Source: Gammaproteobacteria bacterium UBA7449
GTDB lineage: Bacteria; Pseudomonadota; Gammaproteobacteria; Pseudomonadales; Pseudohongiellaceae
Length of the DNA: 7,074 bases
Reading direction: 5' to 3'
NCBI GenBank assembly: GCA_002477465.1
Contig: DLPV01000024.1
Coordinates: forward strand, 1-7,074
Of the stretch, positions 1 to 5,024 are shown piece after piece (positions within the stretch are counted from its first letter, which is position 1; every line of letters starts with the position of its first letter). The position numbers were made by a program, and so were the translations under genes. Under the pieces are notes generated by a model that was not told the DNA's origin, ran no database searches, and worked only from the letters and a program-made list of their open reading frames with translations.

Positions 1-7
1 CTGGATC

Positions 8-448
8 GTGGAATCGGTTTATTCTATTCCTGTGAAGAACGCTATCCGAATTATCCTGCTGCTGGCCGGGTTGACCATCCTCTATCCCGCGGCCGTACAA
101 GCCAAAGAGTCTGCGATTACCCAGGCGACTGCCTATGTCACAAGAGGTGAGTCAATTAACGTGGATGCTCTCGCCATCGGCGACGAGTTAAGCCCGCAGA
201 AACCTCTCACCCTGTTAGTCTGGCGGTCGGTAAGCCGGCGCTGGGCTTCCGTTGGTTCCAGCCATTCAAGTCATGAGCTGGGTTTCGCTAAAGTGACTGG
301 CAATAAGGTTTTGTTTACTTTCACGGATACCCAAGCACTGGACCCCGGTTCAGCCTATTTCGGCACCACGCGAAGCTGTACAGCCAATGGCATTTGCCCT
401 GTGGATGTGGAGCCCGATGCGGCAGTGCGAGTCTTTATAGCCCGGTAA
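8..448 (+). CDS. Predicted exported protein of unknown function
   Basis: I do not recognise this family. The reading uses a GTG start and gives 146 residues. The N-terminus looks like a Sec signal peptide: basic residues K10 and R14, a hydrophobic core at about 15-29, and a likely cleavage after AVQA at A32, leaving a mature protein of about 114 residues acting outside the cytoplasm. The mature part has two cysteines, C124 and C130, six residues apart, which could form a disulphide. No transmembrane segment follows the signal. The frame is open to the window edge, so the start may lie further upstream. Alternatively, the in-frame GTG at 32 gives a more typical signal peptide beginning MKNAIRIILLL. 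No clear Shine-Dalgarno sequence supports either GTG. It is convergent with the downstream hydrolase. That it is a real secreted protein is fairly likely; its function is unknown. Confidence 0.65.
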   Translation: MESVYSIPVKNAIRIILLLAGLTILYPAAVQAKESAITQATAYVTRGESINVDALAIGDELSPQKPLTLLVWRSVSRRWASVGSSHSSHELGFAKVTGNKVLFTFTDTQALDPGSAYFGTTRSCTANGICPVDVEPDAAVRVFIAR

Positions 449-455
449 GCAAAAT

Positions 456-497
456 ACTTGGTAAAAATCCGAGGTTCCTCAACCTGCGCAACCAAGT
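456..497. terminator. Candidate bidirectional terminator hairpin between convergent genes
   Basis: Seven bases, ACTTGGT (456-462), pair perfectly with ACCAAGT (491-497). Inside lies a second perfect 5-bp stem, AGGTT (472-476) with AACCT (481-485), around a CCTC tetraloop. It begins 8 bases after the stop of the exported-protein gene and about 70 bases beyond the stop of the hydrolase gene on the other strand. The minus-strand side is followed by a short T-rich run (ATTTTG), the plus side by only TTTG. The position between two converging genes favours a terminator, but the U-tract is weak and the stem is interrupted by an internal loop. Confidence 0.35.
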
Positions 498-564
498 TTG
501 TACCCATCAATTGTCTGGTTAAATTATGGGCGTGCCTTCTTCTTTGCTCTTCAATCCTCTTCTT

Positions 565-1608
565 TCACTTGTTGTTTGAAACGAACTCAGCGATCAGCTC
601 GAATGCGTGGTCAGTTTCAGGCAGGTTGCTGAAGCCCTGAAAAACGTGCACTAGCTTAGGCCAAACTTGAAGAGTCACGTGGCTGCCCTGATGGTTTGCT
701 TTGTTGGCATAGCGCTTCGAGTCACCATAAAGCATCTCGTGCTGACTCGCCTGAATCAGAGTGGGCGGCAGGTTTTTCAAGGAGCCAAACAGGGGTGACA
801 GGTGCGGATGATTGCTCGGCAGTCCACTGCTGAAGCGGGCTATGAAGGCACGCACTATTGCTGGAGTTTTCAATAGCGGCGCGAAGCTGGGGCCAAGGAA
901 GTGGTCGGTCTCAGCATTTTCTTTCCAGGTCGGACTGCTGAAAGTTGCATCTGTCAGTGGTGCAAGGGCAATCGCCCCGTTAGCGGCAGGCAAGCCGTTA
1001 TCACGGGCCCAGGCAATGACCGCCAGGGTCAGGTTGCCGCCCGCTGAATCACCAGCAACAAAAAGGGAATCTGTCGGCGCGGGCCCATCAGGACCGTTTT
1101 TCAGAATCCACTGGTAGGCGATTCGCGCATCTTCATGACAGTGGATAGTTTTAAACTCCGGCTGTTTTCGATAGTCGATAGCAAGCACCGATGCGCCGGT
1201 GCGCTTTGACAGTTCAGAAGTAATGTAGCGGTGCGTCTTGGGCGAGCCGACTATGAATGCCCCGCCATGGATGTACAGGATGCGCTGGTTCGGGTCAGCA
1301 CCCTCCGCGAGCACCCATTCACTGCTGATGCCGTCAACGTCTACGGCGCGTGTTTCAATGTCGATCTCGCTTGCAAAGACCTCTTCAAAGCGTTTGCGAA
1401 CCACCTTGATGCCCTTGGGTCTCGTTTGACCATGGTAAGCCGTCAGTTTCGCAACTACTTCGTCATGCTGATCGCTGACTTCGTGCGCTTCTATCATAGT
1501 GTCTGATTCAGGATGGTCGAACTTTCGCATATCCGGCGCGCGGTAGCTGATAATGAGATAAACAAACACGGCGGCAATCGCAGCGAGTAAAATAAGTGAT
1601 GTAGTCAT
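565..1608 (-). CDS. Membrane-anchored alpha/beta hydrolase (HSL / family IV esterase-lipase)
   Basis: This is a 347-residue carboxylic-ester hydrolase of the hormone-sensitive-lipase family (alpha/beta hydrolase fold 3). Family members cleave short- to medium-chain acyl esters; the substrate here cannot be read from sequence. The first 22 residues form an uncleaved-looking hydrophobic segment followed by R23, suggesting an inner-membrane anchor. The oxyanion-hole motif HGGAF is at 114-118 and the nucleophile motif GDSAGGN at 186-192, with serine 188. The catalytic histidine is probably H321 in the VHVFQGF segment. At the usual position of the catalytic aspartate the sequence reads ASQHEML, placing H290 where many relatives have Asp; E291 next to it might serve instead. 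The start is ATG at 1608. A weak purine stretch (AAAGAGA) lies upstream, rather far from the ATG. The gene is convergent with the exported-protein gene and stands alone. Family assignment is confident; the specific function is not. Confidence 0.93.
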   Translation of the reverse strand: MTTSLILLAAIAAVFVYLIISYRAPDMRKFDHPESDTMIEAHEVSDQHDEVVAKLTAYHGQTRPKGIKVVRKRFEEVFASEIDIETRAVDVDGISSEWVLAEGADPNQRILYIHGGAFIVGSPKTHRYITSELSKRTGASVLAIDYRKQPEFKTIHCHEDARIAYQWILKNGPDGPAPTDSLFVAGDSAGGNLTLAVIAWARDNGLPAANGAIALAPLTDATFSSPTWKENAETDHFLGPSFAPLLKTPAIVRAFIARFSSGLPSNHPHLSPLFGSLKNLPPTLIQASQHEMLYGDSKRYANKANHQGSHVTLQVWPKLVHVFQGFSNLPETDHAFELIAEFVSNNK

Positions 1609-1659
1609 GGATAGTCTTTGGTCTCTTTGTGGATCCTATTTATGGAGTCTGATTCTGGG

Positions 1660-1677
1660 GTCTGGTTATGATCAGAC
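1660..1677. repeat. Small palindrome with an adjacent direct repeat
   Basis: GTCTGGT (1660-1666) pairs with ATCAGAC (1671-1677) around a TATG tetraloop: seven base pairs, one of them G-T. Just upstream, GAGTCTGATT (1645-1654) and GGGTCTGGTT (1658-1667) match at 8 of 10 positions, so the GTCTG core occurs twice in tandem. No T-tract follows. It resembles the short palindromes of REP-type dispersed elements, but with one copy here this is only a suggestion. It lies about 50-70 bases upstream of the hydrolase start and could also be an operator or part of the promoter. Confidence 0.3.
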
Positions 1678-1692
1678 GCTACATTACCTGCT

Positions 1693-1887
1693 TTGGAAAC
1701 CGGGCGACACCTTAAATTTAAGGACCTAATTGCGCGGAGATTTGAAGGCTGTCAGGGGCTGGATGTCTACATGGACGTAATCAAGGCTTGTTTTACTGCG
1801 ATAAAAAGCAGGGATTTGGCCGAGCACTATCGCAAGTACTTACAATGGTGCACCGATTCCAGCATCGCCAAAGCGCTTGAGCCTTAA
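1693..1887 (+). CDS. Doubtful small ORF, 64 codons, or remnant
   Basis: The frame is open from a TTG at 1693 to TAA at 1887, giving 64 residues. An in-frame ATG at 1771, about 8 bases after a GGGG run, would give only 38 residues. The product is basic, mixed helical-looking and rich in charged residues, with no signal peptide, membrane segment or motif I recognise. The codons look ordinary and it overlaps no other gene, which is the main argument for it. Against it are the TTG start without a clear Shine-Dalgarno sequence and the small size. It could be the 3' remnant of a decayed gene, since the frame stays open upstream to a stop at 1669-1671. Confidence 0.22.
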   Translation: METGRHLKFKDLIARRFEGCQGLDVYMDVIKACFTAIKSRDLAEHYRKYLQWCTDSSIAKALEP

Positions 1888-1983
1888 CTGCTCGGCGGTT
1901 GGTCATTCGATCAGGTGGTTTGGGCACAGGCGTGAGGTCTGAATACAGGGGTGAAAGTCGGGAGGTAATTCCAGTGAGAAATT

Positions 1984-3840
1984 CTACGTCTTTTTATGAC
2001 GCTGCTTCGCCTTGTTGCCAGACTTAGGCTTAACCGTTTCCTTCTTGAGCTTCGGTTTTCTTCGAATAGGCTTATCGCCATCATCTGACTCTTTCCGCTT
2101 CGGTTCACTTCTTTCCTTTGCCTTTTCATCCGCGCGGGTGATGTTCAGTTTCTTCTTGGCAACCCAGGTGTTCTTCAGATCTTTATAGATATCGTTTGGC
2201 ATGCCCTTGGGCAAGTCTACGGTGCTGTAGCTTTCGAAGATGTTAATACGGCCTATGTCTCTGCTGGTGAGGCCGGCTTCATTGGCGATGGCGCCAACGA
2301 TGTTGCCGGGCATGACATGGTCATTGTGGCCGACTTCGATGCGGAAGCGTTCCATGCCTTTCTCCGGGGGCGCGTTTTTCTTTCTCCGGATTTCTTCCTC
2401 ATTGCCGCGCTTGCGATTGGCGCGGGGTTTGTCACGGGAATTGTCGCGAGAGCGGCTGCGATCATCTCGACCGCCTTTGTCTACCTTGTCCCAGGATTTA
2501 TCTTTCTTGGGCGTGGGTTGATGCTTTAACAAAAGGGGAGAACCACCCTGGGCCAGGTGCGCCAGCGCTGCAGCCACTTCATTGGCGGGAATATTGTGTT
2601 CTACCTGGTACTGTTCGATCACCTTTGCGTAAAGGCTGAGGTCTTTTGCGGCCAGTGTGTCTGAAATGGACTGTTTGAATTGCGCGATGCGCTTGTCGTT
2701 GATCAGCTCAGTGGAAGGCAGTTCCATCATCTCGATCTTGCCGCCGGTGGCGCGTTCGATGGCACCCAGCAAACGCTTCTCTCTTGGGGCTACGAACAGA
2801 ATGGCATCACCCTTGCGGCCGGCACGGCCGGTTCGGCCGATGCGATGCACATAAGCCTCAGTGTCGTGGGGGATATCATAGTTGATGACGTGGCTGATAC
2901 GATCCACATCGAGGCCGCGGGCAGCAACGTCTGTAGCCACCAGGATATCCAGCTTGCCCTTCTTCAGTTTTTCGATGGTGCGCTCGCGTTGGGCCTGAGC
3001 GATGTCGCCATTAAGGGCGGTGGCGGCGAAGCCACGTGCTGAGAGTTTCTCGGCCAGTTCTGTTGTAGCGATGCGCGTGCGAACGAATACAATCATGCCG
3101 TCGAAGGTTTCGGCTTCCAGTATGCGGGTTAAAGCATCCAGCTTGTGGGTGCCGCTTACCGGCCAGAAGCGCTGGCGAATGAGGTCGGCAGTGACCCTCT
3201 TCGATTCGATGGTCACTTGTTCCGGATTACTGAGATGGCTATTGGCTATGCGCCGTACTTCCGCTGGCATGGTGGCGGAGAACAGGGCGATCTGGCGCTT
3301 CGGTGGCGTTTGCTCCAGAATCCATTCCACATCGTCGATAAAGCCCATGCGCAGCATTTCGTCGGCTTCATCCAGTACCAGGGTAGTAAGCTCATCGAGC
3401 TTCAGGGTGCCCTTTCGCATATGATCCATCACCCGACCGGGCGTGCCTACTACTACATGGGTGCCGCGCTTCAGTGCGCGAATCTGGCCGCCATATTCCT
3501 GACCACCGTATACAGGTAGGACATGAAAACTCTTGCTCTTGAGGGCATAGGTCTGAAAGGCCTCTGACACCTGAATCGCCAGCTCCCGGGTTGGGCACAG
3601 CACCAGTGCCTGGGGGTTCTTCTGTTTAAGATCCAGGTTAGACAGGATCGGCAGGGCGAAGGCCGCGGTCTTGCCGGTGCCGGTTTGCGCCTGGCCCAGG
3701 ACATCGGTGCCCGACAGTAGCAGAGGAATAGTCTTGGCCTGAATGGGTGTGGGCGTTTCATAGCCGATGTCTTGTAGGGTTTTGATCAGGGGCGCAGCTA
3801 ACTGGAGCTGGTCAAACGCCGTTACCGTGTCGGTTGTCAT
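1984..3840 (-). CDS. deaD: ATP-dependent RNA helicase DeaD/CsdA
   Basis: This 618-residue cytoplasmic DEAD-box helicase unwinds RNA duplexes using ATP. In enterobacteria DeaD (CsdA) helps 50S subunit assembly, mRNA decay and growth in the cold. Visible in order: the Q-motif region FDQL...TPIQ (9-34), motif I AQTGTGKT (51-58), motif Ia PTRELA (83-88), GG and TPGR (112-136), motif II DEAD (157-160), motif III SAT (188-190), TDVAARGLDV (303-312) and motif VI HRIGRTGR (332-339). A helical segment follows, then an Arg/Lys/Asp-rich linker (about 443-495), a DbpA-like RNA-binding fold (about 496-570) and a strongly basic tail rich in Lys. The length is close to the E. coli protein (about 629). The ATG at 3840 has an AAAGAG ribosome-binding sequence six bases upstream. 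The NYN-LOTUS gene lies 216 bases upstream on the same strand but is separated by a hairpin and a candidate promoter, so co-transcription is doubtful. Confidence 0.97.
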   Translation of the reverse strand: MTTDTVTAFDQLQLAAPLIKTLQDIGYETPTPIQAKTIPLLLSGTDVLGQAQTGTGKTAAFALPILSNLDLKQKNPQALVLCPTRELAIQVSEAFQTYALKSKSFHVLPVYGGQEYGGQIRALKRGTHVVVGTPGRVMDHMRKGTLKLDELTTLVLDEADEMLRMGFIDDVEWILEQTPPKRQIALFSATMPAEVRRIANSHLSNPEQVTIESKRVTADLIRQRFWPVSGTHKLDALTRILEAETFDGMIVFVRTRIATTELAEKLSARGFAATALNGDIAQAQRERTIEKLKKGKLDILVATDVAARGLDVDRISHVINYDIPHDTEAYVHRIGRTGRAGRKGDAILFVAPREKRLLGAIERATGGKIEMMELPSTELINDKRIAQFKQSISDTLAAKDLSLYAKVIEQYQVEHNIPANEVAAALAHLAQGGSPLLLKHQPTPKKDKSWDKVDKGGRDDRSRSRDNSRDKPRANRKRGNEEEIRRKKNAPPEKGMERFRIEVGHNDHVMPGNIVGAIANEAGLTSRDIGRINIFESYSTVDLPKGMPNDIYKDLKNTWVAKKKLNITRADEKAKERSEPKRKESDDGDKPIRRKPKLKKETVKPKSGNKAKQRHKKT

Positions 3841-3890
3841 GTCAGGCTCTTTGGGCTGAAAGTAGAGTGGAAGCTGATGTCCATTCAGCC
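3841..3890 (-). promoter_or_regulatory. deaD leader with two mutually exclusive stems
   Basis: In the transcript direction the leader has GGCTGAA (3890-3884), TCAGCTT (3877-3871) and TTCAGCC (3860-3854), followed by the AAAGAG ribosome-binding sequence (3852-3847) and ATG at 3840. The first element can pair with the second (seven pairs, one G-U, six-base loop) or perfectly with the third (seven Watson-Crick pairs, 23-base loop). The second pairing ends two bases before the ribosome-binding sequence. Competing stems so near the start suggest translational control, and deaD is a known cold-responsive gene in E. coli. The pairing is seen; the regulatory role is inferred. Confidence 0.4.
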
Positions 3891-3912
3891 TGGCAGTGCT
3901 GAGCGGGCGCGG

Positions 3913-3921
3913 AGTGTAGCA
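3913..3921 (-). promoter_or_regulatory. Candidate extended -10 promoter of deaD
   Basis: On the minus strand the sequence reads TGCTACACT, matching the extended -10 pattern TGnTAnnnT. It would place the transcript start roughly 65 bases before the deaD ATG. No good -35 hexamer is found at 16-18 bp, which extended -10 promoters can tolerate. Two A-tracts lie further upstream (opposite 3940-3944 and 3948-3952). The same TGCTAC block occurs upstream of dbpA. Confidence 0.4.
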
Positions 3922-3942
3922 TAAATAGGAACAGATCTATTT
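3921..3942. repeat. Imperfect-palindrome repeat, copy 1
   Basis: AAATAG (3923-3928) and CTATTT (3937-3942) form a perfect 6-bp inverted repeat around GAACAGAT. The first 14 bases, ATAAATAGGAACAG, differ at one position from the shared motif ATAAATAGGGACAG. Over 20 bases it matches the copy at 6451-6470 at 17 positions. It lies upstream of deaD, overlapping the end of the candidate -10. It looks like a REP-type dispersed element, but could be a protein-binding site. Confidence 0.5.
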
Positions 3943-3998
3943 TTGTATTTTTGCCACTTTATGTTCAACGCCGAAGAGAAAAGAGATAAAGAGGAGAG

Positions 3999-4040
3999 GG
4001 GCCAGCGTAAGAACACAGTGCTGTGTCTTTATCGTGGCCC
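3999..4040 (-). terminator. Long hairpin after the NYN-LOTUS gene, probable terminator
   Basis: A 42-base near-continuous hairpin: GGGCCA (3999-4004) pairs with TGGCCC (4035-4040), CG (4006-4007) with CG (4033-4034), TAA (4008-4010) with TTA (4029-4031), and ACACAG (4013-4018) with CTGTGT (4021-4026) at the tip, with only small bulges. It begins 16 bases past the NYN-LOTUS stop. In the transcript direction the stem is followed by a pyrimidine-rich run with scattered T (CTCTCCTCTTTATCTC). The position and strong GC base fit intrinsic termination, though the tract is not a pure T run. Confidence 0.55.
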
Positions 4041-4056
4041 ATTTCAGTCCGCCTTT

Positions 4057-4851
4057 CTAGGTAGCCATCACTATATACCCGCCGGACTTTTCGTCATACT
4101 GTAGCTTCAGCAATTTGGCTTTTTCTGCTTCTTCCAGCAATTCGCTGAAAGTCTTGAAGCCGTAGTAGGTTTCATTAAAGCCTGGTTTGCGGCGTTTCAG
4201 AGCCTGTTTGATCATCGAGCCCCAGATCCCTTTGTCGCTGCTGCGCTCGGCCTGAAGCGCCTCGAAGGTCTCCAGTACCAGGTCGAAGGCCTCCTGTTGC
4301 TTGTCTTCGGCGGAATCTTTGGCAGAAGTTTTTTTGGCGCTGGTGCCGCGTTTGCGTTGTGTCTTGGATTTGGGTTCGCTGCGTACTAGATCGTCGTAAA
4401 AAATGAACTCGTCGCAGTTGGCCATCAACAGGTCAGAGGTGGAAGACTTCACGCCGACACCGATCACCACCTTGTTGTTCTCCCTGAGTTTGCTCACCAG
4501 GGGCGAGAAGTCTGAGTCTCCGGACAGGATCACGAAGGTATCTACATGGGGTTTGGTGTAGCAGAGGTCCAGAGCGTCTACCACCATGCGGATGTCCGCT
4601 GAGTTCTTGCCGGATTGGCGGACGTGAGGAATTTCGATCAGCTCGAAGGCGGCCTCGTGCATGGCTGGTTTGAAACCCTTGTAACGATCCCAGTCGCAAT
4701 AAGCTTTCTTGATGACGATGCTACCCTTAAGCAATAGTTTCCTGAGTACCAGGCTGATATCGAACTTGGCATATTTGGCGTCTTCAACGCCCAGGGCGAT
4801 GTTCTCAAAGTCGCAAAAAACTGCGAGGTTTGCACTTTCGTGTTCAGCCAT
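4057..4851 (-). CDS. NYN-domain putative RNase with C-terminal OST-HTH/LOTUS domain
   Basis: This 264-residue predicted cytoplasmic protein has an N-terminal NYN (PIN-like, LabA/DUF88-type) domain at about 8-155. Its acidic metal-binding set is visible: D14 and N17 in FCDFEN, D86 in KNSADIRMV, and D112/D114 in SGDSDF. NYN domains are metal-dependent ribonucleases or relatives, so RNA cleavage is the likely activity. A basic Lys/Arg/Ser linker (about 157-182) leads to an OST-HTH/LOTUS winged-helix domain (about 186-264), including WGSMIKQALKRRKPGFNE, YGFKTFSELL and the terminal SGGYIV. LOTUS domains bind RNA or, in some eukaryotic proteins, DEAD-box helicases. The ATG at 4851 has GGAGA four bases upstream. 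It is divergent from dbpA (173-bp gap) and upstream of deaD on the same strand. No key acidic residue is missing. The substrate and pathway are unknown. Confidence 0.92.
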   Translation of the reverse strand: MAEHESANLAVFCDFENIALGVEDAKYAKFDISLVLRKLLLKGSIVIKKAYCDWDRYKGFKPAMHEAAFELIEIPHVRQSGKNSADIRMVVDALDLCYTKPHVDTFVILSGDSDFSPLVSKLRENNKVVIGVGVKSSTSDLLMANCDEFIFYDDLVRSEPKSKTQRKRGTSAKKTSAKDSAEDKQQEAFDLVLETFEALQAERSSDKGIWGSMIKQALKRRKPGFNETYYGFKTFSELLEEAEKAKLLKLQYDEKSGGYIVMAT

Positions 4852-4971
4852 GGGGTCTCCGGGAAAGGGGTAGGGGTGCAGAGCGAGAATACCGTAGTTT
4901 TACTCTCACCGCTTTCTTCTCAGCCAGCGTTATCACCGCCACAGCGCATCGAGGACTGGTTCTTCTCTCGC

Positions 4972-4985
4972 CTGTCCCTATTTAT
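4972..4985 (-). repeat. Repeat motif, copy 2 (half element upstream of dbpA)
   Basis: On the minus strand this reads ATAAATAGGGACAG, identical to the consensus of the three copies. Only the left half is present: the CTATTT arm that completes the palindrome in copy 1 is absent on the far side. It lies 40-53 bases before the dbpA ATG and, relative to the gene, has the same orientation as copy 1 has to deaD. Confidence 0.5.
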
Positions 4986-4988
4986 CTC

Positions 4989-4997
4989 TGCTACGAT
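4989..4997 (+). promoter_or_regulatory. Candidate extended -10 promoter of dbpA
   Basis: TGCTACGAT fits the extended -10 pattern TGnTAnnnT. It would start the transcript about 20 bases before the ATG at 5025. No clear -35 hexamer is seen at 16-18 bp. The same TGCTAC block, also just downstream of a CTATTTA sequence, occurs before deaD. Confidence 0.35.
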
Positions 4998-5024
4998 GCA
5001 CCCCCAATCTTCTCCGGCACAGCC

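Larger units (their letters stand above)
1609..1983. other. Gene-poor intergenic stretch between hydrolase start and deaD stop
   Basis: These 375 bases separate the 5' end of the hydrolase gene from the 3' end of deaD, both on the minus strand. The stretch must hold the hydrolase promoter, but no convincing -35/-10 pair stands out. It contains a small hairpin at 1660-1677, a near repeat of a ten-base sequence (1645-1654 and 1658-1667), a partial match at 1630-1643 to the repeat found near the helicases, and one doubtful ORF at 1693-1887. No strong terminator for deaD is seen in 1888-1983. Confidence 0.6.

Noticed and set aside
458..640. 60-codon plus-strand ORF with a hydrophobic stretch
   Set aside because: It overlaps the 3' end of the hydrolase gene, starts inside the hairpin between convergent genes, has a non-ATG start without a ribosome-binding site, and the hydrophobicity comes from a T-rich gap.
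812..1506. Plus-strand frames opposite the hydrolase
   Set aside because: Antisense to the conserved HGGAF and GDSAG regions; no independent support.
2680..3519. Three long plus-strand frames (120-140 codons) opposite deaD
   Set aside because: They are antisense to conserved helicase motifs, overlap each other in different frames and show no recognisable protein; they follow from the codon bias of deaD.
4830..5024. N-terminal extension of the dbpA frame by 65 residues
   Set aside because: The extension is unlike DEAD-box N-termini, overlaps the start of the divergent NYN-LOTUS gene and runs through the candidate promoter and the repeat; the ATG at 5025 gives the normal family length.
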